From the NCBI RefSeq assembly GCF_031202265.1, contig NZ_CP100604.1, forward strand, positions 3,640,501 to 3,704,500: a stretch of 64,000 nucleotides of DNA. Reading direction: 5' to 3'. The DNA comes from Bradyrhizobium sp. Ash2021 (GTDB taxonomy: Bacteria > Pseudomonadota > Alphaproteobacteria > Rhizobiales > Xanthobacteraceae). Within the stretch, counting starts at the first letter, position 1. Each line of letters starts with the position of its first letter. The notes under the pieces are model-generated. The model worked only from the letters and a program-made list of their open reading frames with translations. It did not search any database and had not been told where the DNA came from. The translations under genes were made by a program, and so were the position numbers. Below, in pieces: positions 1-9,988 of this stretch.

Positions 1-24
1 AGGCGTCCCTCTGCGGGCCATGCC

Positions 25-993
25 CTACATCGTCACCACGATCTTCCCGAGATGCCTGTTCGCTTCCATATGCTCGAACGCACGGCCGATCTCGGCAAAC
101 GGATACACCTTGTCGATCGGCAATTGCAGCTTGCGCTGCTCCACCGCCGGCCAGATGTCCTTGCGCACCTCGTCAAAGATCTCGCGGATTTCCTCGATCG
201 AGCGGGTGCGGAAGGTGACGCCGATATAGTGGATGCGGCGCGCGGCGTGCAGGTCGAAGTTGAAATCGGCATGCGTGCCGCCGAGCCGGCCGACATTGAC
301 GATGCGGCCCTTGATTTTGGTGGCCTTGAGATTCTGGTTGGCGACCTTGCCGGACACCTGATCGACGATCAGGTCGACGCCTTCGCCGCCCGTGGCCTTC
401 AGCACCTCATCGACCCAGCCGGGATCGCTGGAATCCACCGCCAGGTCGGCGCCGAATTCCTTCAGGCGTCCGCGGCGCATCGCATCCGTCGAGGAGCCGA
501 TCACCATCCTGGCGCCCTTGAATTTCGCGATCTGCATCGCCATCAGCCCGACGCCGGAGCTGGCGCCCTGGATCAGGACGGTCTGGCCCGGCTGCAGCGC
601 GCCGTTGGTGACGACCGCATTGTGCATGGTCGCGAGCGCGACGGGGAGGGTGGCCGCCTCGTCGAAGTTCATGTTGGAAGGCGCGCGGAACAAGCGGCCG
701 TGGTCGGCCAGCGTATATTCGGCGAACGCGGCGCCGCCGGAGCCCATGATCTTGTCGCCGACTTTTACGCCTTTCGCGTCGGGCCCGAGTTCGGCGACTT
801 CGCCGGCCCATTCCATGCCGAGCACGGTGCCAACGCCGCCGGCGGCGCCATGCACATGACCCTTGGTCATGCCGAGGTCGGCGCGGTTGAGGCCACAGGC
901 GTGAACCTTGACCAGCACCTGGGTGCCCTTCGGCGACGGCTTGGCGACGTCGGTGATTTCAGCGCCGTTGGCGCCGTAGACATAGGCTTTCAT
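25..993 (-). CDS. Zinc-independent quinone oxidoreductase-like MDR protein
   Basis: Predicted NAD(P)H-dependent oxidoreductase of the medium-chain dehydrogenase/reductase superfamily, quinone-oxidoreductase branch, 322 residues. The GroES-like N-terminal half covers about residues 1-120. The Rossmann half carries the nucleotide-binding motif GASSGVG at 143-149. I see no structural-zinc cysteine cluster, which fits the QOR branch. The start at 993 is chosen because the protein begins MKAYVYG there, as in the family, with a weak GAGAA ribosome site; the reading frame stays open about 37 codons upstream but without family similarity. The substrate (quinone, enone or acyl compound) cannot be inferred. 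The gene lies about 220 bases downstream of a co-directional nitronate monooxygenase, separated by a palindromic repeat, so an operon is doubtful. Confidence 0.85.
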   Translation of the reverse strand: MKAYVYGANGAEITDVAKPSPKGTQVLVKVHACGLNRADLGMTKGHVHGAAGGVGTVLGMEWAGEVAELGPDAKGVKVGDKIMGSGGAAFAEYTLADHGRLFRAPSNMNFDEAATLPVALATMHNAVVTNGALQPGQTVLIQGASSGVGLMAMQIAKFKGARMVIGSSTDAMRRGRLKEFGADLAVDSSDPGWVDEVLKATGGEGVDLIVDQVSGKVANQNLKATKIKGRIVNVGRLGGTHADFNFDLHAARRIHYIGVTFRTRSIEEIREIFDEVRKDIWPAVEQRKLQLPIDKVYPFAEIGRAFEHMEANRHLGKIVVTM

Positions 994-1059
994 GGGATCA
1001 TTCTCGGCTGGTTGGAGCGAAAGGGGTTTTGGGTAAATCGCAAAGCGGATTCGGTTTAC

Positions 1060-1193
1060 CTCGCCCCGCTTGCGGGGAGAGGTCGGATTGCATCGCAGAT
1101 GCAATCCGGGTGAGGGGGTACAGGTCTATCGATAGAGCATCTTGGCGGAGGCAGCCCCTCACCCCAACCCTCTCCCCGCAAGAGCGGGGCGAG
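1060..1193. repeat. Long imperfect inverted repeat (intergenic palindromic element)
   Basis: Two facing GC-rich modules bound this element. The left begins CTCGCCCCGCTTGCGGGGAG at 1060 and the right ends with its near-exact reverse complement at 1193, with a second inner pair (GGGTGAGGGG near 1108 and CCCCTCACCC near 1155). A further small palindrome, GATTGCATCGCAGATGCAATC, sits inside the left module around 1086. Such rho-terminator-like palindromes are common between genes of Bradyrhizobium and relatives. It may stop or attenuate readthrough from the nitronate monooxygenase gene. Confidence 0.75.
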
Positions 1194-1211
1194 GGAGAAG
1201 CGAGCGGCCGC

Positions 1212-2333
<1,122 letters not shown>

Positions 2334-2449
2334 TCATGCAAAAGCGGGGGCTTTTGTTTCCGCCGGGCGGACAATTCCGTCGTATGAGCCCGCGCCGGCG
2401 CTGGACGTGTCTCAGGCCGGCGCGCCGGTGTTCAGGCTCCGAACAAATG

Positions 2450-2878
2450 TCAGGCCGAAATGGCCAGCGTGGCGTTGGCTTCCTCGTCGAACGCGGTCGA
2501 AATGTCGCGGATGCTGATGACGCCGATCAGGCTGTAATTGTCGATCACCGGCAGATGCCGGATGTGGTGCAGGTTCATCAGGCGCCGAACGTGTTCGAGC
2601 GAGTCGGACGAACTGCAGGACACCAGTTGCTGCACCGAAATCAGCTGCGACACTTTCAGGTTGACGCCGGCCGCGCCGTGCTCGGCGATCGCGCGCACCA
2701 CGTCGCGCTCGGTGAACATGCCGACCGCGGTATTGCACTCGGTGCGCACGACGTCCTTGACCACGAGCGCGCTGATATTACCGGAGCGCATCAATTGGCA
2801 GGCGATCGCGACCGTCTCGTTCATTCTGATCGTTGCAACACGGCCAGATTTCTTGCGCAGGACGTCTCCGACTTGCAT
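2450..2878 (-). CDS. CBS-domain pair protein
   Basis: Small cytoplasmic protein of 142 residues consisting of two tandem CBS motifs (about residues 8-65 and 75-130), which usually bind adenine nucleotides and regulate partner proteins. The typical motif GMFTERDVVRAI closes the first repeat, and HLPVIDNYSLIGVISIRDI marks the second. The start at 2878 is fixed by a strong GGAGG ribosome site seven bases upstream. A GntR-type palindrome (2913-2929) lies 35 bases upstream of the start, matching sites in front of the oxalate genes, so this protein is probably co-regulated with them. Its partner is unknown; stand-alone CBS-pair proteins of this kind are frequent in Bradyrhizobium. Confidence 0.85.
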   Translation of the reverse strand: MQVGDVLRKKSGRVATIRMNETVAIACQLMRSGNISALVVKDVVRTECNTAVGMFTERDVVRAIAEHGAAGVNLKVSQLISVQQLVSCSSSDSLEHVRRLMNLHHIRHLPVIDNYSLIGVISIRDISTAFDEEANATLAISA

Positions 2879-2912
2879 GGCAACCTCCTCTGACGTGAAT
2901 TTGTGCAAATAC

Positions 2913-2929
2913 TGGTATACATAATGCCA
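2913..2929. promoter_or_regulatory. GntR-type operator, site 1
   Basis: TGGTATACATAATGCCA matches the 17-bp palindrome found twice upstream of the gntR/acyl-CoA ligase pair at 14 of 17 positions. It lies 35 bases before the CBS-domain gene. The assignment as an operator is inferred from repetition and symmetry. Confidence 0.65.
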
Positions 2930-3082
2930 ATTGTCAATACCGCGTCGTTCGCTGATCCCGTTCAAGAAGCAGTTATTTTACGGCAGCGATGCTGACATTC
3001 TGACCGCCGGGGACGCATTTATTTTTGGGTGCTGCAGGGGCGAAAACGTTTCGTTGTATTTTGTATTCCTGCGGCGGCAGGC

Positions 3083-3114
3083 AAAAAAAGAGGCGCACCG
3101 GAGTGCGCCTCTTT
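3083..3114 (-). terminator. Rho-independent terminator of the first MFS gene
   Basis: Perfect 9-bp stem GAGGCGCAC/GTGCGCCTC with a four-base loop. On the minus strand it is followed by a run of seven T. It lies 20 bases downstream of the MFS stop codon. Confidence 0.9.
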
Positions 3115-3133
3115 GTCCGCGACTGGATGGCTG

Positions 3134-4447
3134 TCAGGCGGCTTTGACCTTGCGCGCGGCCGCTTCCTCGGCGGCGGCTTCGTTGCCCAGGATGAACGCA
3201 CGCCGCATCGGCTTGATCACGAACAGGGCCATCAAGGCCGCGGTGGCGTTGAGCGCAACCGCGATCACGAACACCGCCTGCCAGCCGTAGCTGGCGGCGA
3301 CAACGCTCGCGAGCGGAACCAGCAGCGAGGCGGTTCCTTTTGCGGTGTACAGCATGCCGTTGTTGGTGGTGGCGTACTTCACGCCGAACGTATCGCCGGA
3401 GGTTGCCGGAAACAGGCTGTAGATTTCGCCGAACACGCCGAAGTAAACGGCGGTCGCCAGCACGAACACGATCGGATTGTGGCCGTAGGCCGAGAGCGTC
3501 AGCAGCATGATCGCGGCCGTTCCGAACGCGATGAACATCGTGTGCTCGCGGCCGATGGTATCGGACACCCAGCCAAAGAACGGGCGGCCAAAACCGTCGA
3601 AGATGCGGTCGAGCGAGATCGCGAAGGTCAACGCCGCCATCTGGAAACCGGCGAGGCTGACGGGCGTGTTGGCGATCTTGTAGTCATGCGCGATCGGCGC
3701 AATTTGCGCCGCCGTCATCAGGCCGCCGGCCGCGACCATCACGAACACCACATACATGACCCAGAAGATCGGGCTGCGCAGCACTTGCGGCGGCGTGAAG
3801 TCGATCTTGGTCTGCGGCAAATGGAGCTGCTTCTTTTTCGCGGGCATCGCCACCAATGGCGGACGAATGAAGAAGGCGAGAAGGAAAACGATCAGGCCCT
3901 GTCCGATGCCGAAAGTGAGAAACGCGCTTTGGTAGCCGCTGGTGGCGATCATGCTCGCGATCGGCACCACGGTGATCGCAGCGCCTGCGCCGAAACCGGC
4001 GGCGGTGGCTCCCGCAGCAAGGCCGCGGCGGTCCGGAAACCATTTGAGCGCGTTGCCGACGCAGGTGCCGTAGACTGCGCCGGCGCCGATGCCGCCGAGA
4101 ACAGCGGCAGCGTAAAGCAGCGTCAGCGAATCCGCGTAGGAATTCAGCACCCAGGCCAGCGCGATCATCACGCCGCCGAACATCACAACCAGGCTCGGAC
4201 CGTATTTATCGACGAACCAGGCTTCGATCGGGACCAGCCAGGTCTCCGTCACCACGAAGATCGTGAACGCGAGCTGGATCGCCGCGCGGCCCCAGTGATT
4301 TTTCGCATCGATCGGATCGACGAACAGCGTCCACCCGTATTGCAGGTTAGCGATCATCGCCATGCAGACGATGCCCATGACAAGCTGAAGCCAGCGGAAG
4401 CTGCTGGACGACGGTGCTGAAGCTGTGGTGGTACTGCTGGAAACCAT
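3134..4447 (-). CDS. MFS transporter, oxalate/formate antiporter type
   Basis: Twelve-helix major facilitator protein of 437 residues resembling the oxalate/formate exchanger OxlT and related carriers. It probably moves oxalate or another small dicarboxylate across the inner membrane. Helix 1 (about residues 18-40) carries QYGWTLFV. The loop DKYGP near residue 80 and the segment GTCVGNALKWFPDRRGLAAG near 125 are family signatures. The start at the ATG of 4447 is supported by GGGGAGGA five bases upstream. A second paralogue lies just upstream on the same strand, sharing these signatures; duplicated OxlT-like carriers suggest different substrates or directions. A GntR-type palindrome lies about 60 bases before the start, linking it to the oxalate locus. 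Transport specificity is inferred. Confidence 0.85.
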   Translation of the reverse strand: MVSSSTTTASAPSSSSFRWLQLVMGIVCMAMIANLQYGWTLFVDPIDAKNHWGRAAIQLAFTIFVVTETWLVPIEAWFVDKYGPSLVVMFGGVMIALAWVLNSYADSLTLLYAAAVLGGIGAGAVYGTCVGNALKWFPDRRGLAAGATAAGFGAGAAITVVPIASMIATSGYQSAFLTFGIGQGLIVFLLAFFIRPPLVAMPAKKKQLHLPQTKIDFTPPQVLRSPIFWVMYVVFVMVAAGGLMTAAQIAPIAHDYKIANTPVSLAGFQMAALTFAISLDRIFDGFGRPFFGWVSDTIGREHTMFIAFGTAAIMLLTLSAYGHNPIVFVLATAVYFGVFGEIYSLFPATSGDTFGVKYATTNNGMLYTAKGTASLLVPLASVVAASYGWQAVFVIAVALNATAALMALFVIKPMRRAFILGNEAAAEEAAARKVKAA

Positions 4448-4507
4448 CAAGTCCTCCCCAAGCGCGCTCTTTTGTGTGACCTAGTGTCGCAAGCGTCAGA
4501 CCGATGT

Positions 4508-4524
4508 TGGTATACTATATCCCA
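4508..4524. promoter_or_regulatory. GntR-type operator, site 2
   Basis: TGGTATACTATATCCCA matches the gntR/ligase palindrome at 13 of 17 positions, the weakest of the five sites. It sits 61 bases before the first MFS start codon. Confidence 0.55.
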
Positions 4525-4643
4525 GAATGCAAGCCCATCCTTAGGCTGTGGTGCGGCATAATTGCGGGACAGCATAATCGCGGGAGAAGTTCCACCGCCC
4601 GGCCGGGCCGGTTCGGCACAGCTTCAGGGATGCCGGACAAAGG

Positions 4644-4675
4644 AAAAAGCGCCCGACCCGAGGGCCGAGCGCTTC
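4644..4675 (-). terminator. Terminator of the second MFS gene
   Basis: On the minus strand an AGCGCTCGG/CCGGGCGCT-like stem is followed by five T, 26 bases downstream of the MFS stop. The stem contains one mismatch or wobble. Confidence 0.75.
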
Positions 4676-4700
4676 GTTCAGACCGCGATGGTGTTGGCGC

Positions 4701-5987
4701 TTACGCGCTCGCTTTGGCGACAACCGTCCTGCGCCAGGGCTTCAGCACGGCGAGCGCAAGCAGTGATGCCAGAATGTTGGCGCCGGCGGCGATGACGAAC
4801 ACGGTGTCCCAATGCCCCGACGCCTGCTGCATGTAGTTCGCCATCGGCACCAGCAGCGCCGCGGTGCCCTTGGCGGTATAGAGCAGGCCCGCATTGGTGG
4901 TGGCGAATTTCGCGCCGAAGGTGTCGGTGCAGGTCGAGGGGAACAGCGAATAGATTTCGCCCCAGGCAAAGAACACCAGGCCCGACAGGATCACGAACCA
5001 GACCGGATCGTGGCCGAGCATGTACAGTGCCCAGATGCCGACGCCTTCGATGCCAAAGGCGATGAACATCGTGTTCTCGCGGCCGATCATGTCGGAGATC
5101 CAGCCGAAGAACGGCCGCGTCAGGCCATTGAGGATTCGATCGATGGTCGCGGCGAACGTCACCGTCGTCATCGTCAACCCGACCAGCGTGACGGAAATGT
5201 TGTCGACCTTCCAGTCGACCGCGATCGGTTTGAGATTGGCCGTCACCATCAATCCGCCGGCGCCGACGAGCACGAACATGAAGTACATCAGCCAGAAGAT
5301 CGGCTCACGGATCACTTCGGTCGGCGCATAGTTGCGGCGCGACTGGATCACGGTGCCGGTCGAGATGGCCGCCGGAACCTGTCCCGCTTTCGGCGCGAAC
5401 AGGAAGAAGGCGAGGATCACGATGATGATGCCTTGTCCGAGGCCGAAATAGAGGAAGGTGTTCTGGAATCCGGAATCCTTGATCATCGCCTGGATCGGCG
5501 CGACCGTCAGCGCCGAGCCCGCGCCGAAGCCTGCTGCCGTGATGCCGGCGGCGAGGCCGCGCTTGTCGGGAAACCATTTCAGCGCATTGCCGACGCAGGT
5601 GCCGTAGACGGCGCCGGCGCCGATGCCCGCGACGATCATGCCGAGATAGTAGCCGTTGAGCGTGGTCGCCTGCGCGTTGATCGCCCACCCGAGCGCGCAG
5701 AGGATGCCGGCGATGAGGACGACAAGGCGCGGACCGTATTTGTCGACGAACCAGCCTTCGACCGGCACCAGCCAGGTTTCGAACAGCACGAACAGCGTGA
5801 AGGCCCACTGGATCGACGCGCGGTCCCAGCCGAATTTTTTCTGGATGTCGGGGACGAAGAACGTCCAGCCATATTGGTAGTTTGCGATCATCACCATCGC
5901 GGCGACGCCGATCACGAGTTGCGTCCAGCGATAGGTGTCGCTGACACGGGCGGCTGAGGGGCCCGTTGCGTGAACCATCTCCGTCAT
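4701..5987 (-). CDS. MFS transporter, oxalate/formate antiporter type (second copy)
   Basis: Paralogue of the neighbouring carrier, 428 residues and twelve predicted helices, sharing NYQYGWTFFV in helix 1, VDKYGPRLVV and GTCVGNALKWFPDKRGLAAG. The start is well fixed by GGGAGGGA three bases before the ATG. The middle loop (about residues 205-225) is longer and more polar than in the first copy, and this is where the two differ most. With the downstream copy it likely provides oxalate uptake coupled to formate export, since the decarboxylation pathway encoded at 12-15 kb makes formate. No clear GntR palindrome is present; a degenerate one (TGGCTATTCGACATGCCA, 6041-6058) lies 54 bases upstream. 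It has its own terminator, so it is probably transcribed separately from the first copy. Confidence 0.85.
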   Translation of the reverse strand: MTEMVHATGPSAARVSDTYRWTQLVIGVAAMVMIANYQYGWTFFVPDIQKKFGWDRASIQWAFTLFVLFETWLVPVEGWFVDKYGPRLVVLIAGILCALGWAINAQATTLNGYYLGMIVAGIGAGAVYGTCVGNALKWFPDKRGLAAGITAAGFGAGSALTVAPIQAMIKDSGFQNTFLYFGLGQGIIIVILAFFLFAPKAGQVPAAISTGTVIQSRRNYAPTEVIREPIFWLMYFMFVLVGAGGLMVTANLKPIAVDWKVDNISVTLVGLTMTTVTFAATIDRILNGLTRPFFGWISDMIGRENTMFIAFGIEGVGIWALYMLGHDPVWFVILSGLVFFAWGEIYSLFPSTCTDTFGAKFATTNAGLLYTAKGTAALLVPMANYMQQASGHWDTVFVIAAGANILASLLALAVLKPWRRTVVAKASA

Positions 5988-6146
5988 AGCTCCCTCCCGA
6001 TGCGCTTCTGATTTTGTTGAGCGCTACCCGGCGGCCATTTTGGCTATTCGACATGCCAAGCTACAAGCGACGCGAGCGCAAACGTGCGCAAATGCCGCAT
6101 AAGCTGCCTGCACCGCCGCGGTAGGAGAGTACTCCAACGCAAGAAA

Positions 6147-6175
6147 AATGGCCTCGAAAATCGAGGCCATTCGAC
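6147..6175 (-). terminator. Terminator of the 45-residue gene
   Basis: Perfect 11-bp inverted repeat AATGGCCTCGA/TCGAGGCCATT with a three-base loop, followed on the minus strand by TTTTTCTT. It lies about 75 bases downstream of the small gene's stop codon and supports a separate short transcript. Confidence 0.8.
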
Positions 6176-6243
6176 AAAAGTAGGATTTCGGATCGGGTCC
6201 CGAAACGAAAGCAGCGATCGAGAGACCGCCGGGCGCGCGGCGC

Positions 6244-6381
6244 TCAGAGGCCGATGCGGGGAAGGTCGCCGTTTCGGTTCGCGATTTCGGCGCTCTTCAT
6301 CAACAACCGGTCGATGGTGGCCAACAGGCGGCCGAACAGGGTGCTGGAGGGCCGGAGCGTAATCGAAGCAGTCTTGGACAT
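6244..6381 (-). CDS. Small conserved-type protein of 45 residues under a GntR-type site
   Basis: Unrecognised small basic protein, below the usual length cut-off for gene calling. It starts MSKTASITLR, has an amphipathic segment around LFGRLLATIDRLLMKSA (residues 15-31), and ends PRIGL. The ATG at 6381 is preceded by AAAGGGG six bases upstream. A GntR-type palindrome lies 57 bases before the start, and a strong terminator follows, so a complete transcription unit is visible. I infer that it belongs to the oxalate regulon. Function is unknown; the amphipathic helix could bind a membrane or a protein partner. The opposite-strand reading frame over this stretch is judged to be a shadow. Confidence 0.65.
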   Translation of the reverse strand: MSKTASITLRPSSTLFGRLLATIDRLLMKSAEIANRNGDLPRIGL

Positions 6382-6437
6382 TGTGTCCCCTTTCCTGGTG
6401 GGCAGCCGTCAGCCGCCCCGTGATCTCAGGACAATCT

Positions 6438-6454
6438 AGGTATACCAGATGCCA
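6438..6454. promoter_or_regulatory. GntR-type operator, site 3
   Basis: AGGTATACCAGATGCCA matches the gntR/ligase palindrome at 14 of 17 positions. It precedes the 45-residue gene by 57 bases. Confidence 0.65.
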
Positions 6455-6571
6455 AGAACAACGCCTTTGTTTGCATAGCAGCAATTTGGCGCGTGCAATG
6501 CAGCATAGATCGGGGAATTGGCATCCCAGACGACGAAAAGGGCCCCCGGAAGCCCGGCGGCCCTCGTGGCG

Positions 6572-6690
6572 TCAGTCACGCGAACTGGGGGACCGCTTCC
6601 GCCAGGCGATCCAGCCGACCGTCAGCCGTCCCTTGGACAGTCTGTGGGGAACCCGTGGTCCCTTTGCGTTTGGACCGTCGCCAACCGCTC
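6572..6690 (-). pseudogene. 3' remnant of a DoxX-like gene
   Basis: On the minus strand the frame ending at the TGA of 6572 reads TVGWIAWRKRSPSSRD. This closely parallels the C-terminus of the intact DoxX-like gene at 10214-10573 (VVGWIDWRKRLPSSA). Similarity fades upstream and there is no start codon or family N-terminus, so only the last 30 or so codons survive. The remnant marks old recombination between accessory segments. Confidence 0.5.
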
Positions 6691-6839
6691 CCCCAGCGGT
6701 ATCTCTAAGGGCCGGCACGGCAAAAAGGAAACAATACGGTAGCTACGCTAAAGGAGTCAAAAAGGTCTGCTGGATGCCCTCGGCATACCTCTCCAGGGCT
6801 CGTCTTGCGGCCAACCACAAGCCGAGGTTCAAGCTGGAT

Positions 6840-7472
6840 CTAGCCGTGGCCGCTGGAATCCCAGCCAAGGGCCCTTTCGACGACGCCACGGACAAAAGCG
6901 TCATCGAGCTCTTGCCGCGAAAACCACCGGCGATAAAAGAGCGGCCCGGCGATCGCCGCCGTGAGTTCGGATACATCGAAATTCGGGCCCCACTCGCCGC
7001 GCGCTTGCGCCCGCGCAGCAATCGCGCTGAACCCCGACATCATACCAGCATGAGTGCGCGACTGAAACTCAGCGACCTCCTTGTCGCGCTCGGCGGCGTC
7101 AATGATCGAGGGCATCGCGGACGACCACCGGCCTGTCTGCAAGCGTTGAGCCAAGCCCAGTGCCAATGCGGTCAGGTCGTTCCGAAGACTGCCGGTGTTG
7201 GGCGTCTGAAGCCGAGGGGCAAATTGCATGACGGCATCGAACAGCAGGGCTGTGCGCGATGGCCAGTGCCGGTAGATCGTGGTTTTGGCGACGCCCGATC
7301 GCCGTGACACTTCGTCGACGCTGACACCGCTCAGTCCGAACTCTGTCAGCAATTCGTAGGCGGCGGCCAAGCTCGCCACCTTCACGGCTTCCTTGGAGCG
7401 CCGTAGCGGCCCCGGTCCTTTGGCTGGCTCCCCCTCGCTGCGGGACTTTGTAGACACTCCTTGACTCCTCAT
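6840..7472 (-). CDS. TetR family transcriptional regulator
   Basis: DNA-binding repressor-type protein of 210 residues. The N-terminal helix-turn-helix spans about residues 45-82 with the signature GVAKTTIYRHWPSRTALL; the C-terminal ligand and dimer domain is of the kind found in many small-molecule-responsive TetR proteins. It is transcribed divergently from the VOC-family gene. A near-perfect palindrome (7480-7496) lies eight bases before its start and covers the only promoter space, so self-repression and control of the VOC gene are likely. No strong ribosome site precedes the ATG. The effector is unknown. The gene lies at the edge of an accessory region. Confidence 0.85.
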   Translation of the reverse strand: MRSQGVSTKSRSEGEPAKGPGPLRRSKEAVKVASLAAAYELLTEFGLSGVSVDEVSRRSGVAKTTIYRHWPSRTALLFDAVMQFAPRLQTPNTGSLRNDLTALALGLAQRLQTGRWSSAMPSIIDAAERDKEVAEFQSRTHAGMMSGFSAIAARAQARGEWGPNFDVSELTAAIAGPLFYRRWFSRQELDDAFVRGVVERALGWDSSGHG

Positions 7473-7479
7473 GGCTAGA

Positions 7480-7496
7480 TACGATACTGTAGCGTA
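7480..7496. promoter_or_regulatory. Probable TetR operator
   Basis: TACGATACTGTAGCGTA is a 17-bp palindrome with a single mismatched pair, placed between the divergent tetR and VOC genes. Position and symmetry support an autoregulatory operator. Confidence 0.7.
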
Positions 7497-7534
7497 GCTT
7501 CAACATAATGCACGGCATTAAAGGTGACGTTACC

Positions 7535-7906
7535 ATGACTCTCAAGCAAACCCGACTGATTACCACCGATGTGGCGAAGCTGACGCGATTCTACGAAAAC
7601 GTCAGCCAATCCAAGGCCGAGGTCCTTAACAGTAGCTACGTCCAATTCCAAAATGAGGCTTGCAAAGGATTAGCCATAGTGGAGCTAACGTCGACCCGAG
7701 CATACGGCGAAGACGTCACCGAAGCGGGGGCCAATCGTTCTGTGATCCTCGATTTCGAAGTCGACAACGTCGATGCTGAATACGAACGGTTGCAGGAAAG
7801 CGTGAGCGATTGGGTGATGCCACCGAAGGTCATGCCTTGGGGCGCCCGCGCTATCGTCTTTCGCGATCCGGACGGAAATCTTGTCAATATGTACTCGCAT
7901 CCGTGA
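7535..7906 (+). CDS. VOC family (glyoxalase/bleomycin resistance-like) protein
   Basis: Small cytoplasmic protein of 123 residues with the beta-alpha-beta-beta-beta fold of the vicinal oxygen chelate superfamily. It opens with TRLITTDVAKLTRFYE and ends with the typical DPDGNLVNMYSHP. The superfamily includes glyoxalases, ring-cleaving dioxygenases and antibiotic-binding proteins; the activity here cannot be assigned. The start at 7535 has AAAGGTGA eight bases upstream. An earlier ATG at 7508 lacks a ribosome site and would extend the protein by nine residues. The divergent TetR regulator and its palindrome probably control it. Confidence 0.8.
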   Translation: MTLKQTRLITTDVAKLTRFYENVSQSKAEVLNSSYVQFQNEACKGLAIVELTSTRAYGEDVTEAGANRSVILDFEVDNVDAEYERLQESVSDWVMPPKVMPWGARAIVFRDPDGNLVNMYSHP

Positions 7907-8063
7907 CGTTGCTTTGCGCTGACGCAGCTACTGGGGCGTGCGCCTTGTAGCTCCGAGGCTTTCGCAACACAGGCCGCTTCGGAGTGGAAGCGCAGCGCTT
8001 GGTGAGCGCTCGCGGTCTCAGCAAGACTCTCAATCCACAGTTTCAACGGCCAAAACCTCTTGA

Positions 8064-8602
<539 letters not shown>

Positions 8603-8698
8603 GCGCCTGGCCGGCCACTGTCTTCCGTCTTCTGATCGGAGATCTCTTGCCGTGTTCCGACACGCTTTCCTCAGTCCATTCAAGAAGGTATGAAATCT

Positions 8699-9565
8699 AT
8701 GTCTAATGAAAACGTGGTGCTGGTTACTGGTGGAACCGGCAGTCAGGGCGGTGCGACCGTCACTCATTTGTTGGTGGCGAAAAAAGTTCGCGTGAGGGTC
8801 CTGACGCGGAACTTGGACTCGCCGAAGGCCAAGAGCCTGGCCGCGCGTGGCGTGGAGCTCGTCAAGGGTGACTTCGACGACGTGGCTTCGCTTAGGACGG
8901 CGTTGGCAGGCGTCTCCGCTGCGTATTCGGTGCAGCAATGGACGGAAAAGGGTGGAACCGCGGCGGAGGAGCTACACGGGAAGCGGTTTGCCGATGCGGT
9001 AAAGGCATCGGGCAGCCCTCATCTCGTCTACTCATCGGCGGAGGGGGTCGAGCGGAAAAGCGGCCTTGGCCACTACGAGAGCAAATGGGCGATTGAGCAG
9101 CATATTCGTGATCTAGGACTCGCGGCCACGATCCTGCGTCCGGTCGGTTTCATGGATGCGTTTGGCGTCCCAGCGATGCAGCGCGGAATGTTCCTCGGAA
9201 TATTCAGAGCGAACTTTGGAGTTTCACTCCCCGTCCAATTCGTGGCGACCTACGACATCGGTTGGTTTGCCGCGCGCGCGCTCGAAGATCCGGAGCGCTA
9301 CGCCGGACGCGTTATCCCGCTCGCGGGGGACGAGTTGAGCATTGGCGAAATAATCAGGACCTTCAAGACCGTCACCGGGCGCAAGCCTTGGGTGGCGCCG
9401 ATTCCCGCCTTTTTGGCCAAGAGGGCGATGCCGAAGGAGTTCTTGGACATGTTCACCTGGATTCGCGAAAAGGGCTTCAAAGCGGACATTGCCCAGGTGC
9501 GGCAAGAATATCCGCAGCTACTGACATTTGCCGGTTGGGTAAAGAAATACTCTGACGAACACTGA
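8699..9565 (+). CDS. NmrA-like NAD(P)-binding protein
   Basis: Atypical short-chain dehydrogenase of 288 residues related to NmrA/HSCARG and isoflavone-reductase-like proteins. The N-terminal Rossmann motif VTGGTGSQGG (about residues 8-17) is followed by VLTRNLDSPKA, where NADP-binding arginine is usual, and VKGDFDDVASLRTAL. The family contains redox sensors and reductases; an active-site Tyr-Lys pair cannot be assigned with confidence. The start at 8699 is preferred because AGAAGG lies ten bases upstream; the ATG at 8690 sits one base from the same site. It lies between a broken dehalogenase region and an integrase remnant, so it belongs to acquired DNA. Confidence 0.8.
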   Translation: MSNENVVLVTGGTGSQGGATVTHLLVAKKVRVRVLTRNLDSPKAKSLAARGVELVKGDFDDVASLRTALAGVSAAYSVQQWTEKGGTAAEELHGKRFADAVKASGSPHLVYSSAEGVERKSGLGHYESKWAIEQHIRDLGLAATILRPVGFMDAFGVPAMQRGMFLGIFRANFGVSLPVQFVATYDIGWFAARALEDPERYAGRVIPLAGDELSIGEIIRTFKTVTGRKPWVAPIPAFLAKRAMPKEFLDMFTWIREKGFKADIAQVRQEYPQLLTFAGWVKKYSDEH

Positions 9566-9590
9566 CTTTGGCCCGGCAAACCTGTTCCCC

Positions 9591-9722
9591 GTCAATCCAG
9601 TCGCCGAGAAGCCGCTCGCTATGGTCGCGGTAGTTGGTGATTGTCCCCTCACTACGTCCCTTACGGCGCATATGGCTATCGCAGTAGCTCTCCCACGCTT
9701 CCCGAAGGGTGACCCCAAAGCT
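9591..9722 (-). pseudogene. Integrase remnant (core-binding domain fragment)
   Basis: About 44 codons on the minus strand, running from TSFGVTLREAWESYC to ERLLGDWID, resemble the SAM-like core-binding domain of phage-type tyrosine recombinases. The catalytic domain is absent because the frame runs into the NmrA gene end, and the N-terminal arm is not recognisable. It lies 270-370 bases from two tRNA 3' halves, the usual target of such enzymes, so it probably belonged to a lost integrative element. Confidence 0.55.
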
Positions 9723-9903
9723 GGTGACCACAGTGGTAGCGAATGGACGGCCACGGTGCAGGGGGGCGAGCCGAAGCGATCCGCCCACGTAAGCAGCGCA
9801 GCGAAGGCCGTGTACGCAAACGCTCGAAGGTTGGCGTGGCCATCCTGACGCACACCTGGACACGCTCAAACCGCACCATGCGTTCGCCGGGTTGCTTACA
9901 TAG

Positions 9904-9937
9904 TGCTTACATTCTCAGACGCGAAATAGTGTAAGCA
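9904..9937. repeat. Inverted repeat near the integrase remnant
   Basis: Perfect 8-bp arms TGCTTACA/TGTAAGCA separated by 18 bases, between the integrase remnant and the tRNA remnants. It could be a recombinase arm site or part of an att region; this is inferred only from position. Confidence 0.45.
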
Positions 9938-9988
9938 GTCGCTCGGCCCCGAGGGGCCAAGCCAGCCACCTGACTTCTTTAGAAAATT

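Noticed and set aside
1060..1193. CRISPR array or phage att site at the palindromic block
   Set aside because: Only two facing modules, no regular spacers; it fits a known type of extragenic palindrome.
6041..6058. TGGCTATTCGACATGCCA before the second MFS gene as a sixth GntR site
   Set aside because: The spacer is one base longer and the left arm is altered, so it was not counted; it is noted with the gene.
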